This document shows positions 12,901 to 27,900 of a DNA stretch of 64,000 bases, piece after piece. The notes beneath the pieces were generated by a model. That model searched no databases and was not told the DNA's origin. It saw only the letters and a program-made list of their open reading frames with translations. The DNA lies in NCBI GenBank assembly GCA_009792885.1, contig WMCF01000021.1, forward strand, positions 1,513,180 through 1,577,179. The letters run 5' to 3'. The number at the start of each line of letters is the position of its first letter. Position 1 is the first letter of the stretch. A program made the position numbers and the translations under genes. Source of the DNA: Eremophila alpestris peregrina (Eukaryota > Chordata > Aves > Passeriformes > Alaudidae).

Positions 12901-15900
12901 TTTTTTTCTAAAAATGCTCATCAGAGGATCAAGAAACGAGGTGTTCTGTGTGCTCTACATTGATTCACACTATTTCATTTTAATTCCAAAATACTGAATT
13001 CAGAAAACTGCCAAGAAAACAAAGCAGGAAATGTTTGTGTTTTGCTGTATGTTGCATATGCTCTATGGTAACCAAGAACACAAAAGAAATAGATGATGTT
13101 GCATTTCTCAGCCTATCATTCACTAGCAAGCAAGCAGAGGAATAAAAACCAGAAGCACTGTAACTTCCCTCTGAGTACCTGCATATTTTTTCTTCTAACT
13201 TGGTACAGAACAGAAATCTGCCAAGCTTCATATGCTACTTACCTTGCTTGAGCTCTCTCATCCAAATTAAATTTAAGTGTAATTTCAGCACCAAAAGAAT
13301 AAAGCCATGAATATCTCCTGAAAATTAGCATCAAACTAGCCCAGTTTAAATACCTTTGTGATGGTCTTGGGTTAGAGAGGGCGGTTTTCCTTTGCCTCTA
13401 TCCTTGTGAAAAAAGTTCAGAACCAAACAATCTTGCTTAATTTGTGCTTTCAAGGATACAGATCAAACGTATCTTATCACCAGATAAATCTGACATTTGT
13501 ATCACCTTTGAGGCACACTGGATTCCTGCTGTGTTACTTCCCCTCCTAAATTACCTTCACAAAAGTGGTACCAATAGTTAAATGAGTTTATTAGTGGTAT
13601 CTTGGTGATTTAGAGGCAAGAAATGTATTCTTGACACTGCACATTGTCAAATACAATGTCATCAAAACCAAGCACTACCCCTCAACCCAGAAGATATAGA
13701 GAGCTGGGATGAAGCTCATTACAAAATTACAAAAGGGCTTTTTTATGCTTCCTTCCACCCAAAGTAAACCTTTATGTGGGAATAGCCTTCTAGTGATCTT
13801 CCATCCCACCCCTCCATGTTTGAAAAGAGATATCATGGCACCACAGCGGTTCTAATTTTGTTTTTACTCTAACTGAAGAATGTGAAACAAAAGCAGGTTT
13901 ATTTAATTCTATTAATATTAGAGGTGGGTAGGTAATGGTGCCTTTCTTGTGTTATCAACAACACTTAGATTTGAGGTTACATTACAAAAACATTAAAGAT
14001 TATTTCTGTTCACTGACACTACTGCAGTTTTATCAATGATAAAAGCTACTATGTGAACAGCACCTTTTTTCCTACTAGTTTAGCCCATTAGCCAAAATGG
14101 TTAGAGGTGACAGTACTTTTAGTGGGCTCCAGCACAGACGCTTTGGTAATAAAGATTTTTCTAGCAAACAAAGGTGACCATTGGCATTAACATGTACTAC
14201 TCAAAAAAACATTTGGAAAGAATAAATTCTCAGTCAAATAATAATTTAAACTGAAAACCAAAAGGTAAGCATCCTAGACAAGATATTTTCTTGCCTACCC
14301 AGTGCATTTTAAGGACAGATAAATGCTATTCTGCAGAAGGAATACTTCAGAAACAAAAAAAAAACAACTAGCCCCAGGAAGATAAAATTAGCTTTCCAGT
14401 GCTGTATGTCAGTTTTATGCCCCTCATCTAAGCAGTTCAAATGAACTTGCACTCAAATGTTATTAGATATTGGTGCCATGGCATTTATATTTCCAAGTAT
14501 GCAAGGGACACGTGCACACGAGCAGAAGCACCGGGTCTAGAGGGCACCATTATATTCCTGCTTATTTCCCCAGTTACAGCAGGCTACAAATGCATGCTAT
14601 TGATTATTATTTGTCTTTTCACAGACATTCAACCTTAGAATTTTTATCTTTCCTATGTAATTTTTCTATTTTCAAATCCTCTGCCATAGAGGCTGCTACC
14701 AGTCTGATTATTTCTTAGCTTGCATCGCCTCATTTGAAACAGTTTCCACCCAAACCTGTTTGGTTCAAACTTTTAGCGACCAAGATTTCACCCTTGAGAA
14801 ATGAAAAGTGGAGAGACCAATGATAGTGAAGAATTTGAAAGTCCCCCAAGTCCATTTCCAAGCAATAACCATTTCCATCTCCCAGTCCACAAGAAATTCA
14901 GTGGGCAAAGTCAAGACAAAGACCCCATTCATCTTCCCTATGTGTTTGCAACACCAATTGCAGCTCTGAATTGATAAACTGTTATTGATGTTAGAGATCA
15001 ATGAGATTAAGCATGTGCTTAACTTTAATCACATAAATAAGTCCATTTCTGAATCTGGGCAGCATTATCCATCACTGGGCAGAACTAAGCTCTTTCTAAA
15101 TAATTAACACTTCATTTGCTTTGCCATGGTCAGTGGTCCTCACATATGGTATGAAGAATTATATATATTAAGAGCCTGGTTCAGAATCTAGAGTCAAGTA
15201 TATTCCTATCTGACAATGTTTATTGTATCAGGGAGCAGGCTGGAATTGTTGGCACTGTTCAGTCCTTGCTTTGCTATAGTGAAGGGATGCCAGTCTGCAG
15301 AGTCAAGAAGGAGAATGAAACCTGGGCAGAAGAATGAATGAATTACTATTTGTGTAATTAACCAAGCTCTATGAATCCCACTGTTGGATTCAGTTTTCCT
15401 TCTCATTAACATTCTTTTATACTTTCTGTATAAAAGTCTTCAATTGAACACAGATTTTATTCCTCTCAAAAATAATATTATAGTTAAAACCATTGAGTTC
15501 TTGGAATTTAAATCAGGTAGAAATACTCTTGTGCAAAAGATCTGATAATTTTATCACTTTGGTTTGGTTGTTTTTTATCATAAAGTTAAGCATATTTGAC
15601 ACACTAGGAGAATTTAGTTTAAATTTCTAATTATTCAAATACAGACTAAATGCTGCTTTATTACTTAGTATATCTTCATTAATTATCAGTGTTGAGGATG
15701 CATTTTAAGAAGTTCAGGAAGTTTTGAAGGCACTTTTTTAGTGGCACAAGAAAACTCTCAAGTTTTTAAGAACATCATCGTGATTAAATAAACATTTCAT
15801 TTTATGCTTTAATTTTAACTCAGCTGAGTCGACAAGACAGAGTGGTAAAGGAGTCTTCATGGATAAAATTATCCAAGAAGCAAACACAACTGAAAAAAAA

Positions 15901-18890
15901 GACACAAAACTTGCAAATACTTGTGTTTTCCTCTAATTGCTTAGAAATCAACTGCTACAGGACATAAATATCTGAATTGATTTTCAATGCTAGACACCAC
16001 AATTCTGAAAGGGAAAAATGATAATTTTTTTTTTTACATTTACAGGCTGCACATAAAATTTGTCACACATTTTGATCTCACTTAAGCAACCATTAATGTT
16101 CTCTGTTGGGGAACACAACACACTGTTCACCTCCTGACCCCTCGAGCCCCTTGGAAATAAGGATTGTGTGATCATTTCAAGAGTTTTTTTTTCACTTGTG
16201 GATTTAAATAAGAGAAAAGTTGCCATTCACAAGAACAGCCACCTTGGTACAAAAGCCCCTTGATCACATGCTGTTAGCAACACAGCTCTGGATGTTTAAA
16301 GGACATGGCCAGGGAGCAGACCACAGGCTGGAAATATTTCCACACATTCAAATATGGCTGCACCCATGAAAAAACAAAGCTTGGAGTTCTCCCTCTTTGG
16401 TCACAAAGATACCTTCTTTATTAGAAATAAATTAACAAAAATGACTTTGCACTGCTGATGTTGCCAGGAAGCTCTTACAAAACACAAGTATCAAAGAACA
16501 AGAAGCCCAGCCCTCAGCAGTGCAGGGAGAGTTTGGGACCAGAGCCTTGGTCTGGAGTCAATCACTGCTGTAATGGCCCCCATTTGCACCCATTTGCAGT
16601 TGGGAAATAGGAGACTTCACCGAGCAGATTGCACAAGCAGAGATCTCCAGAGAAGGTCCTGGAGCCAGTGAAACAGGACAGCAAAAATGCACTCCAAGGT
16701 CAGGAGGGGAAGTAAAGGAGTAAAATACAGCACAAGCACATTGGCTAAACGTAAGTGCATGGGACTTTGTCACCTGAGTGACCATGCCAACATGCTATGA
16801 CACATCCAGACATGATCCATCACTCACCAGAATGTGCCTCATGTCCCATGAAGGACAGCAAGCAGCAGATAAATCTGGTCTAGTCCATATGGTGAGGAAA
16901 GAGCCTTTTTCCCCAGCCTAAAGATTAACGGCAATTGTCAGAAATCTTAACAGGGGCCAATGTAAAGATAATTTTAAACTTACAGAAATTCCTAAGCGGT
17001 TCATCATGCCTTGTCATGAAGTAATAACCACATGCAAAAGCTGAATTCAGTGTTAGACAGTCTATGGGGAAAAAAGAAGGAGGGCGGGGGGGTTGAAAAA
17101 AGAAAAAGAATACACTTAAAGCTGAATTGGCTTGCATTTCCCAGTGGTCTCAGCAGCCCAGCAGAGCACTACCAATGCCACCCCCCAACGTTAAAAATTA
17201 TCCACAAAGACCAAAGCACAAAGCCCAGAGGCAAAGCCCAGGAAAATGTTTGCATTCCCTCCAAGCTGTAACATTCCATGGGCAGGCTTCAACGTCCCAA
17301 GAAAACACACCACAGTGCTCAGCAGCTATTTCTAACCTCTGGTTTTCTTCCAGTCAGAATCTCTCCCCTCTCACATCTCCTACTGCACAGCCAGGGTTTC
17401 CAGCAGCCTTCTCCCTCCTCAATCAGTGCCAGCCTCCAAAACTTTTCTTCTCACTTTTTATCTCTTGTCCTCTTTGTCCTCATTTTATTCTTTTTCCTGA
17501 CTACTGCAAGACAAATATCCTCATATCACCATGATTATACCTAGAAAAAAGGTTGCTTAAAAGAGTGCAAATCACCCATGATTTTTTAAGGGTGTCCTTT
17601 TAGGATTTGGGGAGGGCTTGTTTGGAAATGGAGGAGGAGCATGGCCCAAGGCAGCAGCTGGGCCACCAGGGAGTACAGATGGGGTCCTCAGGAGCACTGG
17701 GGCTGCACACCAAGAGAAGGCAAGAGAGGCTCTCACCAGGACTTCCCATGGCCCTGGATCACTCCCAGAATGGGCCACAGAACTCACAATCAGGTCAGTA
17801 AGCTGCCATAAATGCCCCAAGCCACAGCAGCAGTAGCCAAAATTGGGCAGAAGCAGGGCAGGAAGCAAAATCAAACCACCTCCATGCCTTGATGGGGCTT
17901 CAATGGGCTGAATATGGCCATGATCACTGCCCAGGACTGCACATACACATGTGATGTTTCTGAACATAAATAAATAAATACATATATATATAACAGATAT
18001 TTACAGTAAGAAAGTCACAGCCTGCTAGAAAGATTATATGAGCAGAGGAAGCATGCCAAAAGTGGTTGCTGTTTAATTTCAGCACACATACTGCCTCAGG
18101 TACAAACAAAAGTCTCAAGAATCCCATTTAAAGCTCTAATCAGGCTCTTCATTCATTTTCTAATTGGTAGAGTCTGATCCTGCAGCATCCAAATGAAGAA
18201 TGAGGAAGAGATGCAGGTCCAGGCTGTGGTCCACCTGTAACACACTCCCAACACACCACAGACATCTGAGGTGGGACTTCACCCAGCCTGCAGCACCACA
18301 AAACAGAGAAAACACCTTACCAGTGAGGCTGGTGACAGACACCACCCCACAGGACACCAGGCAGTAGGGCTGTGCTGGCCTCTGGTTTCCAGTAAAACCA
18401 CTTTACTTCCCCTTTTTTGTCTCCCTGTCTTTAACCTTTTGGATTGCCTTTAGTATTCAAATGCTTCTTTTTTAATTTTATTTTTATTCACTGCCAGAAG
18501 CTCAGTCCCAACAGAGCAGTCAGCCAGGAACTCATCCTCACTACTTTCCAAAGGAGTGAAGTAGTTTGAACATCCCCATGCCTTACTCCTGCTGGGAACA
18601 CACAGCTCAGATGACATCAGAACATCCACTGGGCCACCACCGTGGTAAAAGAGCTCCTGAGAACAGGGTAAGTTCATTTAGAACCATTGGGGTATTCTCA
18701 TTGCTGAGGCCACCATAATCACCTGCCCACCTGGAAACAGGGATTTGGGGGTTTTACCTCATTGTTTTCCATGAAGATGCATTTGAAGGTCAGTAATTGG
18801 ACAAAATCCAACATACTATCAAAGTGACCTTCCTAACACATTTCTTATACACCACAAAAAGTAGGCCTTTGAAGAGACCACCCCAAAAAT
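9904..18890. other. Non-coding stretch, no gene recognised
   Basis: No exon is recognised. A 12-bp perfect palindrome, GTCATGCATGAC, lies at 10,263-10,274. GC-richer patches occur at about 11,340-11,690, 12,370-12,620 and 17,130-17,500. The 131-codon minus-strand frame at 17,572-17,967 and the 135-codon plus frame at 17,127-17,534 have low-complexity, Pro/Ser/Leu-rich translations without domain motifs and are rejected as genes. No LINE, LTR or RNA gene is seen. Confidence 0.55.
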
Positions 18891-18897
18891 GTTTCAG

Positions 18898-18947
18898 TTT
18901 GTTGTTTAAAAAACAAAGAATAAATGTTTCTTCCTTTGTTGTTTAAA
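18898..18947. promoter_or_regulatory. SOX-like site cluster with 13-bp direct repeat
   Basis: TTTGTTGTTTAAA occurs twice, at 18,898-18,910 and 18,935-18,947. Between them AACAAAG at 18,912-18,918 faces CTTTGTT at 18,934-18,940, an inverted pair of SOX HMG-box consensus cores. The repeated cores and their paired arrangement are visible in the sequence; enhancer function is inference. In AT-rich DNA such words also arise by chance. Confidence 0.3.
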
Positions 18948-18949
18948 GA

Positions 18950-21900
18950 ATCACTTCTTTTAATCACTACTGAAAAAATAAACAGGAGATCATTATTTTT
19001 CATTCTGTATTTTTAAATGGATTCAGATGAGGAATCAAGAGGATATCTCATCACTTCTTTGTTCTTATGAAAAATCTCAGACTGAAAATACCCAGTGCCC
19101 TCTTTTATTGTCAAGCCTAGAGCCATTAAGAAGGTGGTCTTAAGAGATAAATAGAGCAGTGATGCTTCACCTCCTTGTTCAAATGGGGGTTTCAATAAAG
19201 CATTGCTGACTTCTTGCAGAGGAATTATTTTGCTGCCTTTGGGCTTTAGGATACCAGCCATCCAGAGAAATCTTTTGACATCAGGATGAGATCTACTATA
19301 GGTAGTATTTAATCCTTTAAGACTGAAGGATTAAACCAGTTGACCAGGAAGAGAAATTAGATTTAACACCTGAAAAATTCAAAGCATTTCCAACCTTCTC
19401 ATTCCAGGGTTGCTCTCATCATCCAGACAAGAACACTTACATGGAGTTTAACTTCTACATTTAACAGAAAAATAAACAAGTTTATACTGATTTAAAGTTG
19501 AAGACCTAGTACAGACATGACATTGAAATACCACAAAATGGACTAACAGACATTTAAAATAAAAGTCCAGAAGATGGGGATCTTTGTCATGTCTATGATA
19601 GAGAAATGCATGCCTAAAACTGAGGTCAGTACTCATGAAAAAAAAAATGAGAAAGCATGAAATGGGTGTTCAGGACATGGCAGCCATGAGGAAGACATGA
19701 TAACAGTTTGCCATTCAGCTGTGGAATAGCAGATATCTCTGATTGTTTTGCTGCAAACCTAGTTGTGCCTGATGAAATCTGCCTTTCAGAGCGCTCATGC
19801 TTTTTGCTGGCCTTGTCCAAACTCACATCTCAGCCACAAGAGGCAGTTACAGCATCTACAGAGACACCAATTCCATGAGACATAGAATGTATGTCAATGG
19901 CAACAGGAAAAAATGGATTATGAGAGAAGGAGAAAAAATCTAACAATCTTTTCTTCAGGAAATAAAGTTGTTTTTAACCCCCAGTATGGCTTTGCTGAGT
20001 TTATGCTGTGAAGGTGTGGTTAGCCCTTGTTCTGGGCAAATACCACCACAGCTGACATCCAAAACATCTTGGCCTCATGTTTGCTGTTCTGGGCAGTCCT
20101 CAGATGGGCAAAGGGAGCCACAGCAAAGCACCAGCTCTGTGACACAGCAGCATTATTGATTTAACTGGTTTGTTTATGCCTATGTTTAATTGGCTATGTT
20201 AACAGCATTTTAATCCACATTTCACTTGTATGAGGCTGATAGCACAACACTGGTGTGGCTGTGGTGACATTTTCTCACCATTGCTGTCTGTCATCAAGCA
20301 CCAGGCCAGCACTGTGAGGCTGACAATACTAAATGCTTTGTTTAATTAGGCATATTTTACACTATACTGTATAATTCCCCAGCAATGGCTGATTTTTTAA
20401 ATTATTATTAAATAGGCAAAACCAAGAAAAACCTTTAATCAAATAGTAAAGATTTCAGTCATCTTTTAACACCAGTATTTAGCCTTTCTAAACATTCAAA
20501 TGAAGATTAATGAGAACTGAGAGGAAAAAAAAATAATGAACCTGGTGGTAAAGTTGGAAAATCCCCTTTAAAGTTGATGCCAAGCAGCATATCACCAGAG
20601 CATCAAGAGCATGATTACCCAAGGTATTCATGCTTACAAATATTTTCTCCATGAGAATTAAGAGCACCTCATTTCCAGACAAACACTCTAAGGGTCTGTC
20701 ACAAACAAACATTGGCCCATGAGGGATATTTCCAGAGGACCATGGTCAGCCAGAGACAAGGACACTGAACGTGCCTTTGGGCCACCCATCTCCCAAACAC
20801 TGTGAAGCCTCAGCAATGAGTAATTCAAACAGAAAATATTAAGACATTAAGCAGGACCTCTCCTAAGGGTCTGCTGCTGCCCAGGCAGTGAACTCAGCTC
20901 ACAGAGCTTAGAGGGCTCAGTTGTTTTTGCTCAGTTCCAGATCTTTCCCAAGGAGAGAGGTTTGGCACCAAGCAAATGCCCAGCATGGCTCTGGGCAGAC
21001 CCCTGAGACTATGAACAGCTCTCCTCAGCCTCACAGCCCTGCCACGAGCCAGAGAACTTCTCACTTCTGAATGCTGGCCGTGGTCTATGACTTCTTGGTC
21101 CTAATCTTGGTTGTCTTCCACCTCATGCTTCAGTCTAACTGCCCTCACCCTCATTTTTCTCCTGCTATATAATCCTGCTTTTCACTCTATTCCTTTAGTC
21201 TCCATCCCTCTCTCACAGTTCCTTTTTTCCTCCCATTTCACCTTGCTCTCAGATTAGCAACTTAAAACAGAAGTTGAAAAGGAAAAATATCCTAAATTAA
21301 TTTGACATCTGTGCTATTTAACTGACTCAGATGCCCTGTTTAATTACCCCAATACTATTGTACTATTACTTTGGGAAAAAATGGCACGGGAGTGTGCTAC
21401 AGCTGCCTCCACAGAATGCACTCTATATAATAATCAGGACCAGAAGTATTTTACAAATAGGAAAATCTCTGGGCTCTGTATGAATCCCAGCTGGCAGTCC
21501 AGCCTTGCTTCAGCAAGCTTCAAGCAGCTCTGGCCATGCAGGCAGTGAGGGCAGCACAGAGGTGCAGCTGGGCTCTCCTACCCCTGGGAACAGAGTGGGA
21601 CCAGGGCAGCAATGCCTGCTGCAGGTAGGGACCATCCCCACTGCCCAGGCTCCTTCAGCAGAAGACAGGGCACCTCTACACCTGACCCTGATGCTGGAGG
21701 ATCCCTGCCCACCTTGCCAGACCCTTGGTCTCTGCATGAGGCAGCTTTGGAGGGAGCCCTGCCTGCAGCCCCATAAGGCTCTCCACCCCCTGCCTCCCCT
21801 AGAAGGGTAACTTTCACAGCAAACACATCACAGTAAGTGTGAAATGTTCCCAGAACAAGGTTTCCCATAGTGCTTGGAGGTGTCTGTGTGCTCAGAGGCA

Positions 21901-24900
21901 CTGCTGAGGTCAGATTCGGCACAGGAGAGCAGAAAGGGTTTTAAAAGGGGAGGTAAAGTGGGGAGACGTGCACAAAAACACCCACTGTCTTTTTGAGAGC
22001 CATAGGGGGGAAACTAGAATGAGGGGAAAGATCATGGAGAATAATAAAAAGAGAGACTTTTCCAGTTTTCTGTGAAAGGTGAGGAAACAGACGACGCTTT
22101 TCAAGAGCAAACCTAACACACATGTACACACACCCGCCATCTCTAGATCCCAGGGAGAAGGCAAGCTGCTGCATTGTGCAGACATTCAAAATGCAGAAAA
22201 TCAATTGTAAATCACGAGTTCTGGATTCTTTGAGATGAAGTGTAATCTGATTTACAATGTTACAAAAAGAAATTAAAGTTAATTCCAACATGATTGTGGG
22301 TATACCGCAATTTAATACAACCATGCTGTGGCCTTTAAATCTCCACATTGCAATATGCCAGCAGTCATTACTTTTTTTAAGTTTCATATTTTATTTTAAA
22401 CTATAAATTGGAAATATCACATAGCTTGTTATTTACATTTCAGATTTAGGATCTCTGCTTAGAAACACAGTGCTCTATGGTGGAATACTGTTATTGTGCA
22501 ACTACCATACAGTTAGGATAGTTAAAGGCACTCCACTTCACCTCATCATTTTTTCTGCTTAAATATTATGCCACATTCTGATTAATACCAGACCAATAAA
22601 ATCATCTTAGCAATCTGGTTAGAGTCTTTTGTCTACCCAGATGGCCTGCAATGTTAATGTGTGACAATTTCAACAATGAACTAGGACTGTTTTATGGAAC
22701 CAACATTTGTTCCACTGCTTTTTCTTCTTAGGCTCAGAATTTTGACACAGATGGTACAAATTACTCAAAAAAACAGAAATGTTCATTTAGAAGGCTTAAA
22801 TATGTGGTTTTACTCGGGCCATCCGAATCTTTTACATTTACAATTCAGTAAAGTTACTAACAACCCTGCTGTAATTAAGGTCTATAAAAATCTTCCCTTC
22901 TTTCCCACTTGCTTTTCCCCTTCCATATCTACAGCATTTCATTATGCATCCAATTTATTAATATTTATTCCAGTTCTGAAATGTTTTTAATTTTGGAGGA
23001 TTTACACTGTTCAATCTTGCATCCGAGTCTTCATACCTTTCTAATTGTGGAATGGGGGGGAAAAAACATTTAATCTGTAGCCACATCTTAATCCTCCCAG
23101 AACCTACACTTTTCTAGATCTTAGAGAAGAAAAAGAAAAGATAAAACTATGTCAGCAGCTTCTGGCCAAACAGCACAGCATTTTCAGTGAAGCAGAAGAT
23201 TTTGTAATCCTGACTTTCCTTACAGATACTCAGGAAAGAGTAAAATGTCTCTGAGAAATTACAACAGGAAGAAGAAAATAACAGGATTCTTATAAAGTGT
23301 TTTCAAGAGAGAAAGAAAGGGAGTAAGAGACACCCCAGACTAGAGACAGATGCACTTCCAGTTTGGCTGAGCCTATAAAGGCAAGAGGTTATTGTGCAAA
23401 GCTGCCAGGAGACAAGAGAGTCAACATAGAGCAACTGCTCTGGGGCTTTTGCTGCTACCCCTGGGAGAAGGGAGCTGGCACAGGCTGTCCTGTCCTGGCA
23501 GGGTCATGTCCCGCAACCCCAGAGCACCTCCCTGAGACAATTCCTGCCCATACATCCAGGCAAACCGCGATGGGAGCTTCCCAAAATTATTTGGCCCCAC
23601 ACAGAGGTGTGCAGGAGCACCCAAGAGACAGAGACCCTGCTCTGCTCCAAGCCCTGGCACCCACTAGTCCTGGCTCAGGGCACTCCAGCCCCACAGAGGC
23701 CGTGGACTGCAAGAACCCTTGTGCTTCCAGAAAGTCTTTGGGGCTCATGGGAGAGGTGACTGAAATGCTCCATCCAGGTGCACAGCACCCTGCGAGTCCC
23801 CACAGGAGGGTTTGCTTCCAGCACATCCTCCCAAAGTGTACCCTGGCACCAGGCACAGCCCCAGAAATCTCCTGCCATTTCACAACACTGTAGTTGCTAA
23901 TGTTTACTTCAGTGCCTTTACCTGAGCACAGTTCTCCCTTTGACACTTGCTCTATCTGTGTGTGGTTTCAGCATCATTCTCATGTTCTGGTTTCCGGCCG
24001 ACAATCTCCCCATGATGGCTTGGTTTTATTATTTAAACAAATAATTCAAACAATAAAATCAAATTTAAAAACCAACATAAAACCCCATGACTGTCCTTTT
24101 CAGGCCTTGCAGAAAGTACACTATATGCCTGATGCTCCAATTCATTATGATATTCTATTAGATCTGCCAACAGAAAGTGCATTTTGAGTTTCTAAATGTT
24201 GTTTCCATTAGAATCAATCACTCCATGCAATTAAGCCAATAGGCTCTCACCATTTCTGCTGTTATGAGCTAAACCATCCTAAATATATTGACAGCTGTCT
24301 CCTGGAAGATGACACAAATTAGGTGGAGGGGGCATAAGCCTAAATGTCACCAGTGATAGGACAACAGTTATTCTTTCAGAAATCCACCTAATTTTCATAC
24401 CCCATAAGGCATGCTGTAGACTTTTTTTGCATTGGCAGCATGCAGTAATCGATGTTTTGCATATTACAATCAATAACATGCTTAAATGTTTAAGTTTTGC
24501 ATTCCTTTGCGATAAACATTGATATATCACAAACTATGTAAAACTGTTCATTGGACTTTTTGTTTGCAGCATGTACTGTATCATTCAGCAAATAAGTGAG
24601 CTAAATATTGTTTGTTACAAAACAGATGTCACATGAAATTATGCCATATGTGCTATTAAACATTTTTCTTTTTTTTTTTTTGTAACAGTGAAAACCAAGA
24701 TTTCATTTCAGAAGTGAGTATATTTGGCTTTTCAAGTACTTGAAGCATGAAAACAACATCTCTGAAATATTTTTAAATCTGCTGTGCATCTGTCAATTCA
24801 GTTTCATAGGTGGAATATGGGTGTTTTAAATGTAGATACCTTAAAAATAATGAAATATGCTAAATATATAATTGCATTACTATTTCTCCACAGGTCCTAC

Positions 24901-27900
24901 TAATTTACCATAGTAAATAGTTTTGACCCACTACTTAAATGTTAAGACTGTCATCACATTGGTACCTTTAAGTCCATGTTCTGTAACTTGAAAATTAATA
25001 TACCATTTTCAACCACCTGAAAAAAAAGTTCAGTTAATGGATGTATAAAACTTCCTGCAAACATTTTAAATATGTATCCAAGAATAGGGGGTGTATGGGA
25101 TTCACTGAGGTCAGGGATGGTCAGTGCAGACTTGCTTCAGGGTGAAACCCAAACCCAGTAACTCTGCACAAGGAAAAGGAACACGTTCCAAGATTCCACT
25201 TTAATTGTTTTGACAGAACCATATATGTGAAAGCAGAGCAATCTATATCTCTAGACTCTCAAAGTGTGAACTCCACAACAGAGTGAGCAGAATGCAGGAA
25301 ACATGTTGCTAAGAGCCACACAGTAAAACAAAATCTGGTTGCCACAAGAAGAGTGACATTGGCATCAGAGGCAAAGACACTTACACCCACAAAAGGAATC
25401 ACAGCACACTGGGAAAGCAAGGAGGAGAGCAGCAGATGCAGCAGCATGAGGAAGAAACTCAAAGTATAGATCTTCAGGCTCCATATGTAGTTTTCTTTCT
25501 CTTATTCATCAAAAGGAGGAAGACAGGGTAAACAAAAAGGGAGATAAAGACAAGAAGGTGAAGAAAATATTTTTTTCTTCTTTTTCCCCCCTGAAGGCAA
25601 ATACTTGCTTACATTTCCAAACATACTATCTTTGTGAGGCTTCTCTGTAATACAAATAACTAATTGCTTGCCAACGAGCAGTAAAACTGGGAAGAAGAGT
25701 CCTTGATCTCCCAGCTTGGTGGAGATTCCTGAGGCTTCTAGTCAACAAAAAAAAAAAAAAAAAAAACAAACCTGCAAATAAACTTTAACACTTCAATGGA
25801 TGGAGTCTCTCTTCCTACACTCCGAGCTCCCACATGAAGCCAGACAAAGTCATCTGAGACCCCAGGACACTGTGCCAGGCCTGGGGAAGCTGCCCTTCCA
25901 CAGGTCACAGCAGCTCCTGTACTGCATCAAATCCCCTTTCTGCTTTCTCCTATTTTCTCAAGGGTAGTGTCACCTTTTTCACATCCTGTCTGTCTTTTTT
26001 GCAGGTTCTCTTGGATTATTTGTGGAGGAATGGCAGATGGGGCCACCACAAAGGATGACTGCTGTGACACGTTCACATCACCACACACATGGGAGACAGA
26101 TAATAACCACTTTATTGGCTCACTGAATTTTTCCCACGAGGAGAAGCTTTTCCAGCAGAGTGATGCAGCAAAACTCCAATGTCTCCAACCAACCAGCCCC
26201 ACCAGCTCTGCCTTAGTCTGATCCCAGGAGGAGGAGCCCTTGTTTTGGTGCCCACCCTGCAGATCCCTTGTCACCACAGGGATGGGCACCTGGTGCCAAG
26301 GTGTGCCCCTCAGACCTGCTGCTGCAATGCCCAGCACCACCCTGAAACTGCTGGTTTTTTCCAATTTCCTGATCTAACAGGCCTTGGCCAAGTCTAAACA
26401 GGGTTTTTGTCTGTAGTGCAAGACACAGTAGAAGCAGATCAAGCACTTCTCTGGGAAAAAGCACAACCATGGAGCAGCAGGCAGGAACAGCTATTCTGCA
26501 GTAACTTCCTTCATGGCAAATCCTTAGTTCACACAAGATGTTCATCACAGAAAACATACACAACTTCTAAAAAAAAAAAAAATCAAAGCCAGCTTTCTTT
26601 TTTCTGAAAATACACTATTTTTCACCCAGGATTATTTTTTAAATTATATAGCTAGGTGCCAGTGTTTGGGGTGGTAGATTCTTTACAAGTGCCAAAGATC
26701 TGAGAGTGGGAAAGATTACAGGTAACCCTGCAACCCTGATTGAATGCAAATAGAGTTGTAAAAGCTTCCTCTTCTCCCTGCCTCCATATTGCACCTTATG
26801 CAGCAAAGTGCTTAGTGCATGATAAAAATAGCTAGATCTTTCAAAATCTTAGAAGAAAGGTACTTGAATGTTTTTCTTTAAACGTTGTATTTTCTTAAAG
26901 GCAACATAATGAGGTCAACCAAAGCTGGATTCAGGCTGATAAACTGTGTTTAGGAGAAACCAGAGGTTGAGCGAGGGGGTTTTAGCAGAGGAAAACAAAG
27001 AGACTGATTGCAAAAGTCAGATCTCAAAATGTTAATCAGATTCAGAAACATAAAACATGACAATTTAATGGTGTTTGGTTAAAACCAGAAAATTTTAAAG
27101 TTCTAAGCATCTTACATTGAATTCTAATACTTTTTTAATTATTAGATATAAAATGCTTACAATTTTCACTGAAAATTAGACTTGGTAATTTATATTTCTT
27201 GTTTATACAGTACAATTTGCTGATGAAAAAAATGTGCTAAACTTATTGATTCATGACCATAATTGTTTAATTATTTATCATTGCAGAATTATATTAGCAT
27301 TTATAATAATGCAGATGTGCACAAAGGCTAAGAAGTCATATACAGCTTTTGTTTTGTGTTTGCTGTGCTGAAATTAGGCTGATCCAGGTTGTGTGTGCAC
27401 ACTGCATATTGCAAGTGTTGCAACTCTGTGTCTGTTGGCTTTGCTGGAGTTAGAGGGGGTCTAACCAATAGCCGCAGTAATGAAAATGCTCCCATAGCTA
27501 ATAAGGAATATAAACCCAAAGCCAACAGCATGGCAGAAGAAGTCTCCTCTCAGGCTGATTCCTCTGTTACCATGATGCACATTAAATTCAGTGCAACACA
27601 GGCACAGCTGTTTGCTCCCTACCACCCACAGCAAAGGAATAGCTCGTGAGTGTTTGGTGCAGGGGAAGCCAACAAGAGCTGCACACCACAAAAATTACAA
27701 CCAGCCAAGCCAGCCAAAACCTTCTGCGTGAGGCCAGTTAAAGAAGAGCATAAGAACTCTTGATATGAGAGAAACACATTCCTTTAATTTTCATCTGTAT
27801 TTTAAGGGATCATAAACACTTGAAGAAAATGACAGATGCCTCACTTCAGCCTCTCCTCCCCTCTGTGTGCTAAATCTATTCCCTCAAGGAACTCCAATAA

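Noticed and set aside
21445..21475. MIR-like ATTTTACAAATAGGAAAATC
   Set aside because: Too short an isolated match, with no flanking MIR segments.
23363..23893. 176-codon plus-strand open frame
   Set aside because: A GC-rich patch with comparable frames on the minus strand. No recognisable motif; consistent with chance.
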